NCBI GenBank assembly: GCA_002422605.1
Contig: DISW01000017.1
Span: 1 to 64,000 of the forward strand
Direction of reading: 5' to 3'
From: Bacteriovoracaceae bacterium UBA6200
GTDB lineage: Bacteria > Bdellovibrionota > Bacteriovoracia > Bacteriovoracales > Bacteriovoracaceae
DNA: 64,000 bases
In this document: positions 1 through 7,802 of the stretch, piece by piece
How the letters are laid out: the number at the start of each line of letters is the position of its first letter
Position numbering within the stretch: the stretch's first letter is position 1
Made by a program: the position numbers and the translations under genes
Notes under the pieces: generated by a model
Database searches by the model: none
Seen by the model: only the letters and a program-made list of their open reading frames with translations
Told to the model about the DNA's origin: nothing

Positions 1-36
1 TCCCTTTCTTCAGGCTTTTAATTTAGTCCTTCACAA

Positions 37-60
37 GTTTTTTAGTATCTGTTAAAAAAC
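37..60 (+). repeat. AT-rich inverted repeat, possible terminator of an upstream gene
   Basis: An 8-bp perfect stem (G, six T, A at 37-44 pairing with 53-60) encloses an eight-base loop and is followed by a pyrimidine-rich stretch. It could end a transcript entering from before the window. The stem has almost no GC, so the call is weak. Confidence 0.3.
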
Positions 61-75
61 TCTTTCCTTTATTAG

Positions 76-100
76 AGGGTTCGAATCCTTCCACTCGCCT
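76..100 (+). other. tRNA 3'-end-like remnant (T arm plus acceptor strand)
   Basis: Positions 76-92 form a perfect T arm: a five-base stem GAGGG, the consensus loop TTCGAAT, and the partner stem CCTTC with one G-T pair. An acceptor-like strand CACTCGC follows. No matching 5' acceptor strand (GCGAGTG), D arm or anticodon arm lies within the preceding 75 bases, and no CCA is encoded. It is therefore not a complete tRNA. It resembles the 3' fragment left when an element integrates into a tRNA gene, but it could be coincidence. Confidence 0.45.
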
Positions 101-138
101 TGGTTTTAGAGTGAAACATACTACATTGGAGTCCGCTC

Positions 139-2850
139 GTGGCATCTCACAATCCTTACGCATCCTTTTTAGATAAAGTCGAAAAACCAGCCCGTTATAT
201 CGGTGGCGAACATTTTGTCATGAAGAAGAATTGGGATGAATCGATTGCACGTGTTGCTCTGTGCTTTCCAGACACTTATGAAATTGGAATGAGTCACCTG
301 GGAATGAAGATTCTTTATGAGGAAATTAATCAGCATCAAGCTCTTTTAGCGGAAAGAGTATTCGCTCCCTGGGTGGATATGGAAAAAGAGATGCGCTCTC
401 GGAATCTTCCACTTGTTTCACTTGAAAATTTTAAGCCCTTAAAAGATTTCCATATTGTTGGTTTTTCTCTCCAATATGAAATGTCTTATACCAATATTTT
501 AAACATGCTCGAACTTGGTGGAGTATCCATCTGGACCAAGGATCGTGGAGAGGATGAGCCTTTTGTTATTTGTGGCGGGCCATGCGCAACTCATCCTGAG
601 CCACTCGCTCCTTTTATGGATTTTGTTTTGATTGGTGACGGCGAAAAACTCTTTTCACGCATTACTCATTTCATTGGAGAGGCTCGCGCACAAGGCTTGA
701 AACGAGATGAGATTTTATTTGAGCTAGCTAAGTGGAAAGGAATCTACGTTCCGAAGTTTTATGAGACAGCAATTGATCCGATGACTCAAATGGAAGTGGT
801 AACAGGACCTAAAGCAGAATTTGCTGGAGTCATTCCTGATCGTGTTCAACGCTATTTTGTGGATAACCTCGCAAATTACCCATTTCCTACAAAATCTCCA
901 ATACCTCACATGACAGCGATCTTTGACCGCTTCTCAGTAGAATTATCCCGCGGTTGTACGGAAGGATGTCGCTTCTGTCAGGCAGGAATGATTTATCGTC
1001 CGGTTCGTGAAAGAAATCCTGAGAATGTCGTACAGATGATTATGGATGGATTAAAAAATGGAGGCTTCGATGAGGCTTCTCTGACTTGTCTTTCAACGGC
1101 TGATTACTCTGCTGTTACCCCGTTAGTCATTGAACTTCTGGATAAACTGGCTGCGGAGAACGCGACTCTTGGAATTTCATCTCTTCGCGCTTATGGATTA
1201 GATAATCGTATTCTTGATAAACTGGCCGCAGTGAAGAACTCATCTCTCACTTTTGCACCAGAAGCTGGATCTCAGCGTATGCGGGACGTGATTAATAAAA
1301 ACGTCTCTGAAGAAAATCTTTTAGAAACTGCGGAAAATGTTTTCTCCCGTGGTTGGACCAAGATGAAGCTCTACTTTATGATAGGTCTTCCAACTGAAGA
1401 AGATGAAGATGTTGTGGCGATCATGGAAACAGCAGGGAAGGCCCGTCAAAAGGCAGTGGATTGTGGAGTTCGTAATCCCACTGTAACGGTTTCAGTTTCT
1501 TCTTTCGTTCCTAAGCCTCACACTCCTTTTCAATGGGCGAGTATGATTACTCTTCCGGAAATTGAACGTAAGCAAAATCTTTTGAAAGAACATGCAGATA
1601 AATATCGTCTTAATTTCCGTAAACATTTTTCTAAAATCTCAGCTCTTGAAGGAATCGTTTCTCGCGGTGACCGCCGAGTGGCCGATATTATCTATAATGC
1701 CTGGAAAGGTGGCGCTCGCTTTGATGGCTGGGATGAAACATTTAAATATGATCTATGGGTTAAGTGTGTTGAAGACTCGGGTCTTGATACTGAAATCTTT
1801 CTTGGAACTATTCCAATGGAAGGGAAACTTGCCTGGGATCACATTGATGTCGGTTTGACTGAACGCTTTTTGGAGCTTGAATGGAAGAAGGCCACTAAGA
1901 ACAGGCTTTCTCCTCCATGCGGGAAAGTTCATGGCATGATTGTTCATCATTCGAATCTTGAAACCCTTGAGAAAACATTCGATATCGATAAGAAGAAACT
2001 TGTTTGTTACCACTGTGGTGTCGCTTGTGATCTGAAGAATATGGTGGAAGAAAGACGGGATTTTTTAAAAGGCATGAATGCTATTGAAGATGCTCCTTAT
2101 GTAAAACCTGAAGTCCTTAAAAAAGATATCGTCGAATTGAGAGAGAAGCGTAATCAAATCACAGGTTATAAATATCGTATTGAATTTTCAAAAATAGGAC
2201 CGATTACTTTTATTTCTCATTTAGATCTTCAAAAGGTAATGGCACGGATCTTTAAGAGAGCGGAAATGGCAACTCTTCATTCTGAAGGGTATAACATTCG
2301 TCCACTCCTCTCATTTGGACCGGCACTGACGTTAGGGATTAGCTCGCTTACGGAATATTTTGACGTTCGTGTTCCTGAAGAATGGACTGACTTTGAGGCA
2401 ATGAAGAAACAACTTCAGGACCATTCTGAGCCAGGGATCATTTTCAAGAATATTTCTGTGATCACTAGCAAAACTCCGTCTATTCAGGATTCGTCTTGTT
2501 CCTTCACTTATTTTGTTCCAGTTAAATGTGATACTCCAATCGATGACATTGTGAATGATCTTAAAGCTCAGGAGCAGATCATTATCCAGTCTTATTCGAA
2601 GAAAGATGAAAAACTTCTGGATAAAGATATTCGACCAATGATCCTTGATATCAAATCAGGAACCCTTGATTTGAATGAGCAAATTATGGAGATCATCGAT
2701 GAGGTTTCTCCTTGCAGAACGCCCGGGATTTTTGTGACTGCGCAAGTAAAGCAAGGCACAAGTATCAGACCTTCAGAGATTATCGATGTTCTTACTGGCC
2801 GCGGTTTGAATGTGGAACGTCCTATCAAAGTAGGGATTGAACTCGTTTAA
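139..2850 (+). CDS. TIGR03960-type B12-binding radical SAM protein with C-terminal DUF2344
   Basis: Predicted iron-sulfur radical enzyme of unknown substrate. The N-terminal ~230 residues resemble a cobalamin-binding region. The radical SAM core carries the cluster motif as Cys273-x3-Cys277-x2-Cys280, the spacing typical of the superfamily. From about residue 675 a DUF2344 (TIGR03936-like) domain follows, recognisable from its Ser-His-Leu-Asp-Leu and Ser-Glu-Gly-x-Asn-x-Arg-Pro segments. The ~900-residue fused architecture is usual for this family. A further Cys pair (LVCYHCG) lies between the domains. The GTG start is preceded by GGAG at 128-131. No ATG gives a better start. Family recognition is strong; the role, possibly RNA modification, is inference. 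Confidence 0.9.
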   Translation: MASHNPYASFLDKVEKPARYIGGEHFVMKKNWDESIARVALCFPDTYEIGMSHLGMKILYEEINQHQALLAERVFAPWVDMEKEMRSRNLPLVSLENFKPLKDFHIVGFSLQYEMSYTNILNMLELGGVSIWTKDRGEDEPFVICGGPCATHPEPLAPFMDFVLIGDGEKLFSRITHFIGEARAQGLKRDEILFELAKWKGIYVPKFYETAIDPMTQMEVVTGPKAEFAGVIPDRVQRYFVDNLANYPFPTKSPIPHMTAIFDRFSVELSRGCTEGCRFCQAGMIYRPVRERNPENVVQMIMDGLKNGGFDEASLTCLSTADYSAVTPLVIELLDKLAAENATLGISSLRAYGLDNRILDKLAAVKNSSLTFAPEAGSQRMRDVINKNVSEENLLETAENVFSRGWTKMKLYFMIGLPTEEDEDVVAIMETAGKARQKAVDCGVRNPTVTVSVSSFVPKPHTPFQWASMITLPEIERKQNLLKEHADKYRLNFRKHFSKISALEGIVSRGDRRVADIIYNAWKGGARFDGWDETFKYDLWVKCVEDSGLDTEIFLGTIPMEGKLAWDHIDVGLTERFLELEWKKATKNRLSPPCGKVHGMIVHHSNLETLEKTFDIDKKKLVCYHCGVACDLKNMVEERRDFLKGMNAIEDAPYVKPEVLKKDIVELREKRNQITGYKYRIEFSKIGPITFISHLDLQKVMARIFKRAEMATLHSEGYNIRPLLSFGPALTLGISSLTEYFDVRVPEEWTDFEAMKKQLQDHSEPGIIFKNISVITSKTPSIQDSSCSFTYFVPVKCDTPIDDIVNDLKAQEQIIIQSYSKKDEKLLDKDIRPMILDIKSGTLDLNEQIMEIIDEVSPCRTPGIFVTAQVKQGTSIRPSEIIDVLTGRGLNVERPIKVGIELV

Positions 2851-2880
2851 ACGGCGGGTTGGAGTGATGAATCTTTAGAC

Positions 2881-2905
2881 AAGTGGTGTAACAATTACAC
2901 CACTT
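2881..2905. terminator. Perfect 11-bp inverted repeat downstream of the radical SAM gene
   Basis: AAGTGGTGTAA at 2881-2891 pairs exactly with 2895-2905 across a three-base loop, 30 bases after the stop at 2850. No T-run follows, so it may be a weak or factor-assisted terminator, or a processing hairpin, rather than a classical intrinsic terminator. Confidence 0.5.
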
Positions 2906-2938
2906 GGGCATAAAATTCTGACATTAGTTCTAAGCCCC

Positions 2939-2967
2939 TTGAAATGCATGAATATTTGAGTGATAAA
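2939..2967 (+). promoter_or_regulatory. Candidate sigma70-type promoter for the S8 protease
   Basis: TTGAAA at 2939-2944 and GATAAA at 2962-2967 are separated by exactly 17 bases. They lie 36-64 bases upstream of the protease start. The -10 match is moderate (four of six). Confidence 0.4.
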
Positions 2968-3002
2968 GTAGGACAGCTCCCATCAACAAAGGAAGGATCC
3001 CT

Positions 3003-4739
3003 ATGATGTCACGAACAGCGCTTCTTGCGCTCGCTCTTCCACTTTCAATCACTACAGCTTTTGCTCGCGTACAAAAAATTCCTCTCGCTGATATTATTCT
3101 TAAACAAGCTCAGCAAAACGAATCTCGATACGTACTTAAAAATGCCAAAGGCACTATAACTGCGAAATCTTTTTTGGAAGTTCGTCCGGAAAACTGGTTC
3201 AACCTTTCTCCTGCTCAAGGTATTGAAGGTGTTAGAACTGAAGAAACCTATACTGTTTTTGGTCTGCCACAAAGTGAAGACATCATTGTGGCGGTGATTG
3301 ATTCAGGTGTGGACGTTAACCATGAAGACCTTCAGGGTAAAATTTGGATTAATGAAGGCGAAATTCCTGATGATGGAATCGATAATGATGGCAATGGTTA
3401 CATTGATGACGTTTTCGGTTGGAACTTCATTGGTGGAACTGCTGGTATGGCAAAAATCGTAGAAGATGCTTCTCTTGAGAATGGTCTTCGATTAATTAAA
3501 GGCGATCCTGCTGCTCAAGTTGATGCAGACACTTTAGAAGTTACTCGTGAAGTTGTTCGTATGAAAAAACTTAAGCGTAAAGTAGAAGCTCTGGGTGAAT
3601 CTCTGACACCTGCTCAGGAAGAGTACTTGGCAAAAGTTGAAAAAGTTGTCTCTGACGCTAGTGAGAGTGCAAAGAATGTTGTGACTTCCTATACTGGCCG
3701 TCTCAATACTTATAAAGCCGCTGAAGCAGTACTTAAAACCGCTGGTGTATCTACGATGACGGTTGAGGCCGTTCGCGCCCTTCAATCAAGCGATGCTTCG
3801 GTTTTAAGAGCTAAATCTGATATGTTGAACCTTCTCTCTGCAGGTCTGACAGAATCTCGTATTAATGCAGTACTTGGTTATTACGGAGACCAGGTTCGTT
3901 ACTACTATAATGTCGATTTCAACTCTCGTAGCATTGTTGGTGACCGTTATTCTGATCTTACAGAAAAATTCTATGGAAATAACGATGTGATTGGTCCGGA
4001 TTCAAGCCATGGTACTCATGTTGCCGGTTCAATCGCTGCTGTTCGTGATAACTCTCTTGGTATTAAAGGTGTTGCGACGAATGTAAAAATCATGGCGATC
4101 CGAGTGATTCCGAATGGTGATGAGCGAGATAAAGATGTCGCCAATAGTATTCGTTATGCCGTTGATAATGGTGCTCGAGTGATTAACATGAGCTTTGGTA
4201 AAATGTATTCTCCATTCAAAAAAGCAGTCGACGAGGCTGTTCGTTATGCTGAATCAAAAGGCGTTTTATTGGTTCATGCTGCTGGTAACGATAATAAGAA
4301 TAATGATTTCATTCCAAGCTATCCGAACCGCACTGATGTTAAAGCGAAACGCGAATTTAATAACTGGTTAGAGATTGGTGCTTCTTCATTTAAGAAAGGA
4401 TTGGAGCTTCCTGCAGACTTTTCTAACTTCGGTAAGAAGACTGTGGATTTCTTCGCTCCTGGTGTTGATATCCTTTCTACAACTCCAGATAACACCTATG
4501 ACACTTATTCCGGAACATCGATGGCCTCTCCAACAGCTGCCGGTGTAGCGGCCCTTCTTCTGTCTTACGATTCAGCTATGGATGCTGATAGCTTAAAAGC
4601 TTTGATGATCGATACTTCTCGTCGTTATCCTAAGCTTAAAGTTAACGAGCCGGGATCAACAACTCCGGTTCTATTCTCAACGCTTTCAACTTTTGGTTCC
4701 ATCGTTGATGCCTTTGAAGCCGCTAGCTTATTGAAATAA
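3003..4739 (+). CDS. Secreted subtilisin-like serine protease (S8 family)
   Basis: Exported endopeptidase. A signal peptide with hydrophobic core and Ala-x-Ala-type end covers about residues 1-21. The catalytic triad is visible: Asp100 (VIDSG motif), His336 (SHGTHVAG) and Ser506 (SGTSMASP). A Ca-binding-like Asp/Asn-rich segment (NDGNGYIDD) lies just after the Asp motif. Asp and His are about 236 residues apart, far more than the few tens usual in subtilisins, because of a largely helical, charged insert (roughly 150-320). An AAGGA-type ribosome site precedes the ATG. It ends at a strong terminator and appears monocistronic. Degradation of prey or extracellular protein is inferred. Confidence 0.93.
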   Translation: MMSRTALLALALPLSITTAFARVQKIPLADIILKQAQQNESRYVLKNAKGTITAKSFLEVRPENWFNLSPAQGIEGVRTEETYTVFGLPQSEDIIVAVIDSGVDVNHEDLQGKIWINEGEIPDDGIDNDGNGYIDDVFGWNFIGGTAGMAKIVEDASLENGLRLIKGDPAAQVDADTLEVTREVVRMKKLKRKVEALGESLTPAQEEYLAKVEKVVSDASESAKNVVTSYTGRLNTYKAAEAVLKTAGVSTMTVEAVRALQSSDASVLRAKSDMLNLLSAGLTESRINAVLGYYGDQVRYYYNVDFNSRSIVGDRYSDLTEKFYGNNDVIGPDSSHGTHVAGSIAAVRDNSLGIKGVATNVKIMAIRVIPNGDERDKDVANSIRYAVDNGARVINMSFGKMYSPFKKAVDEAVRYAESKGVLLVHAAGNDNKNNDFIPSYPNRTDVKAKREFNNWLEIGASSFKKGLELPADFSNFGKKTVDFFAPGVDILSTTPDNTYDTYSGTSMASPTAAGVAALLLSYDSAMDADSLKALMIDTSRRYPKLKVNEPGSTTPVLFSTLSTFGSIVDAFEAASLLK

Positions 4740-4756
4740 TTAGAACTCCTTTTCTT

Positions 4757-4784
4757 GAGGGCCCTCACCAGGGCCCTCTTTTTT
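4757..4784 (+). terminator. Rho-independent terminator after the S8 protease
   Basis: GAGGGCCC (4757-4764) pairs perfectly with 4771-4778, extended by a T-A pair around a CACC loop, and is followed by six Ts. Confidence 0.9.
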
Positions 4785-4832
4785 AAATTTCTTTGGCCAA
4801 GCTTTTCATATAGTAGACCGATAGGCTCACAT

Positions 4833-5507
4833 ATGAAGTTGGTCCTCCCTTTCATCCTCTTATTTATAGCTTCTTGTGCAGGAACTGCACCTAAAAGAAC
4901 TCCCTCTTCGGAAGTTTCTTTCAGGCCAGGAATAGTCGATTCAGTGCAGAGTCGGGTGCGCCTTTTTCCGGACGAAAGTGATGGTGGCTATAATTTTTAT
5001 TTAGAAACTAAAAACGATAATGGCGAATACGTAGACGCTGATCAGAGTGAAATTGAAGTCCTGACAAAAAAAGGACTGAGCCTTCCTTACGCTTTCGAAC
5101 GCATATTGATTGGCCGCTATTATTTGGTTATTGATCAACAGAAAGTGAATTCCATAGATTTTGTAGAAGTGGCGGTTCAGGGTAAGCATCTTCCAATCAA
5201 ATTTAAACTTCATCCTCATAGACCAGATAAAAAACATACCAAACTGACTATTATTGAGAATCACGACAATATTATGCTCCTTCGTCTGCGACTCGCTAAT
5301 ACAGAAAATAAAGCTATCGAACTCCATGATCGACCGGAAATTCTTTTCCAGGGTGAGGGTTATGTGAGTGAACCAGAGGAGAAAGGGGACGGGATTTGGG
5401 AATTTTCAGTTATTTACCCTGAGGCCAATCAAATAATGTACTTTTCCATTCGTGCTCATGGAATTTATCTCCACCGAATATTTCGCTATCAACACATAGA
5501 GAAATAG
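4833..5507 (+). CDS. Hypothetical lipoprotein
   Basis: Family not recognised. Starting at the ATG at 4833 gives a 224-residue protein with a clean lipoprotein signal (MKLVLPFILLFIASC), whose lipobox Cys is at residue 15. It is probably anchored in the outer membrane. The remainder is charged and rich in beta-type sequence, with no recognisable catalytic motif. The frame stays open upstream to 4755, but that would place the preceding terminator inside the gene and destroy the signal peptide, so 4833 is preferred. It lies alone between a terminator and the E1 gene. Confidence 0.75.
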   Translation: MKLVLPFILLFIASCAGTAPKRTPSSEVSFRPGIVDSVQSRVRLFPDESDGGYNFYLETKNDNGEYVDADQSEIEVLTKKGLSLPYAFERILIGRYYLVIDQQKVNSIDFVEVAVQGKHLPIKFKLHPHRPDKKHTKLTIIENHDNIMLLRLRLANTENKAIELHDRPEILFQGEGYVSEPEEKGDGIWEFSVIYPEANQIMYFSIRAHGIYLHRIFRYQHIEK

Positions 5508-5583
5508 TACCCTTCCACCTCTCCTAAGTAGATTTTTCCGCCACCTGAGGGTAAGATGACTCCAATAATATAGAGGAATTACT

Positions 5584-7755
5584 ATGCGCACAAATATTTC
5601 AGACACAGGGGCTGCCGAAGTGGGGACTAAATCAAATTCTGCTTATGACAAAAAGCTCGAGCTTATTAAAAAACATAAGCTCACAAAAGCTGACCTTAAA
5701 TGGTTTCTAAAAAATGTTTATCTTTCCAGAAAGACTGATGATGCTGAGATTACGATGAAGAAGCAGAACAAAGCTTTCTTCCAAATTTCAGGCGCCGGGC
5801 ACGAAGGGATTCTTTCTGCCGTGGCCAAGGTTCTTAAACCGAAACACGATTATTTCATACCTTATTACCGGGATCGTGCTCTGGTATTAGGGTTGGGTCA
5901 CACCTCCTACGAACAACTTTGTCAGGCCAATGGTAACACTGGCGATAGCGCTTCTCATGGCCGTCAAATGCCAGCTCACTGGGGAAACGTTAATCTTAAC
6001 ATTGTTTCTAAATCTTCTTGTACCGGAACTCAGTTCTTACAAGCTGTGGGGATGGCAGAAGCCGGTCTTCATTTGAAAAAGATGAAACTGAAAGATACTC
6101 CTGTTTATAACGAGCGTGAGATTGTTTATGTTTCTTGCGGTGACGGTACAACTTCTCAGGGTGAATTCTGGGAAGGGATAACGACTGCTTGTGTGAACAA
6201 ACTTCCAGTTCTATTCATGGTTGAAGACAATGGTTATGCCATTTCAACTCCTACCTGGATCCAAACTCCAGGCGGATCTATTTCTAAAGCCCTTGCTAAT
6301 TTTCCTGGTTTAAAAATCTTCGTTTGTGATGGTAACTGTCCAATCGAATCTTACGATACCATGGTAGAGGTTGAAAAATATCTCCGTGCCGGCAATGGTC
6401 CGGTTCTGGTTCACGCATCAGTGACTCGTCCATATTCCCATTCTCTTTCTGATGACCACGGTTATTACCGTACGAAAGAAGATCTTGCTGATGAAGCTTA
6501 CCGTGATGTATTCAACTCTTTCCCACGCTTCCTGACGGATGCTGGTCTTATGACTTCAGATGAAGTTAAAGGCATGTTGGATGAAGCTTCAAAAGAAGTT
6601 CGTGAATCTATGACCCGTGCTCTTGAAACAGCATGGCCTGATAAATCAACTTACATGGATCACCTTTACTCAGAAATTGATCCAACTTCTTCACAATTTG
6701 AAACTGTTCCTAAGTTTTCAGGCAAAGAAGATATTCCTCTCGCTACTGCTATCAATATGACCTTGAAGTCTGAGATTAAGAAGAACCCACTTATGATGGT
6801 GTTCGGTGAGGACGTGGCCGACTTCACAGAAGTAGAAAAATACGAAAACCCTGATCTTAAAGGTAAGGGTGGGGTGTTTAAGGTTACTCACGGAGTTCAA
6901 AAAGCTGCTAAGCCTGGACAAGTTTTCAATTCACCACTAGCTGAAGCCAATATCATTGGCCGTGCTATCGGGATGGCCATGCGTGGTCTTAAACCAGTGG
7001 TTGAGATTCAATTCTTCGACTATATCTGGACTGCTTATATGCAGCTAAAAAACGAGATGGCGACGACTCGTTACCGTTCTGGCGGTGATTTCAAATGTCC
7101 AATGGTCGTGCGTGTTCCAATCGGCGGTTACCTTCGTGGTGGGGCCATGTATCACTCACAATCAGGTGAATCACTCTTTACTCATAATCCTGGTATTCGT
7201 GTTGTTTATCCTTCAAACGCACTGGATGCTATTGGCCTTCTAAGAACGGCCATTCGTTGTGATGACCCTGTTATGTTCCTTGAACATAAACATCTTTATT
7301 ATCAAGGTTATAATCGTTCAGCTGATCCGGGTGAAGATTATATGATCCCATTTGGTAAAGCTCGTGTGGTGAAAGAAGGTAAGTCAGCAACCATCGTAGC
7401 TTGGGGTGCTCTGGTTCAAAAATCAGTGGAAGCTGCTAAAGAGCTTGAGAAAGAAGGCCATTCAATCGAAATTCTAGATGCACGTACGATTGCTCCTTTT
7501 GATTTCGAAGCTGTATTTAAATCACTTAAAAAGACTCACCGTCTTCTTATCTGTCATGAAGAGCATAAGACATCAGGCTTCGCTGGAGAGATCGCTGCTC
7601 GTGTGAATGAAGAAGCCTTTGAATCTTTAGATGCTCCGATTCTTCGTGTATGTTCTGAAGACGTGCATGTGGCCTATTGTCCTGATCTTGAAGAAGTTAT
7701 TCTTCCTCAGACAAACAATGTAGTAGAAGCTCTCAGAAAACTCCTCGCTTACTAA
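5584..7755 (+). CDS. Fused alpha/beta E1 component of a 2-oxo acid dehydrogenase (branched-chain type)
   Basis: Thiamine-diphosphate-dependent decarboxylase. Such E1 enzymes hand an acyl group to a lipoylated E2. The alpha half spans about residues 25-370, with the ThDP motif starting Gly186-Asp187-Gly188 and ending near the EDNGYAIS segment. The beta half spans about 385-723 and has the FGEDV and SPLAEANIIG segments typical of transketolase-like beta chains. The 723-residue single chain matches known alpha-beta fusions of the branched-chain keto acid/pyruvate family. A GAGGA ribosome site precedes the ATG. No E2 or E3 gene is adjacent, so the partners must be encoded elsewhere. Substrate specificity cannot be decided from sequence alone. 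Confidence 0.92.
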   Translation: MRTNISDTGAAEVGTKSNSAYDKKLELIKKHKLTKADLKWFLKNVYLSRKTDDAEITMKKQNKAFFQISGAGHEGILSAVAKVLKPKHDYFIPYYRDRALVLGLGHTSYEQLCQANGNTGDSASHGRQMPAHWGNVNLNIVSKSSCTGTQFLQAVGMAEAGLHLKKMKLKDTPVYNEREIVYVSCGDGTTSQGEFWEGITTACVNKLPVLFMVEDNGYAISTPTWIQTPGGSISKALANFPGLKIFVCDGNCPIESYDTMVEVEKYLRAGNGPVLVHASVTRPYSHSLSDDHGYYRTKEDLADEAYRDVFNSFPRFLTDAGLMTSDEVKGMLDEASKEVRESMTRALETAWPDKSTYMDHLYSEIDPTSSQFETVPKFSGKEDIPLATAINMTLKSEIKKNPLMMVFGEDVADFTEVEKYENPDLKGKGGVFKVTHGVQKAAKPGQVFNSPLAEANIIGRAIGMAMRGLKPVVEIQFFDYIWTAYMQLKNEMATTRYRSGGDFKCPMVVRVPIGGYLRGGAMYHSQSGESLFTHNPGIRVVYPSNALDAIGLLRTAIRCDDPVMFLEHKHLYYQGYNRSADPGEDYMIPFGKARVVKEGKSATIVAWGALVQKSVEAAKELEKEGHSIEILDARTIAPFDFEAVFKSLKKTHRLLICHEEHKTSGFAGEIAARVNEEAFESLDAPILRVCSEDVHVAYCPDLEEVILPQTNNVVEALRKLLAY

Positions 7756-7761
7756 AATTAA

Positions 7762-7800
7762 GTAATAAATAGCCCCACTAAAAGTGGGGCTATTTATTAC
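7762..7800. terminator. Bidirectional terminator between convergent genes
   Basis: An 18-bp perfect stem (7762-7779 with 7783-7800) closes on an AAA loop. The core is GC-rich (GCCCCACT) with AT-rich arms that provide T-rich 3' ends on both strands. It sits between the E1 gene (+) and the TIGR03545 gene (-). Confidence 0.9.
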
Positions 7801-7802
7801 TA

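Noticed and set aside
1..100. Complete tRNA or tmRNA gene at the left edge
   Set aside because: Only the T arm and acceptor 3' strand are present. No D or anticodon arm fits, and the acceptor lacks the G-U pair expected of tmRNA.
724..909. Minus-strand frame inside the radical SAM gene
   Set aside because: It is antisense to strongly conserved coding sequence, without a ribosome site or recognisable product; many similar shadow frames were left out for the same reason.
4755..4832. N-terminal extension of the lipoprotein gene to 4755
   Set aside because: It would overlap the terminator at 4757-4784 and move the lipoprotein signal away from the N-terminus.
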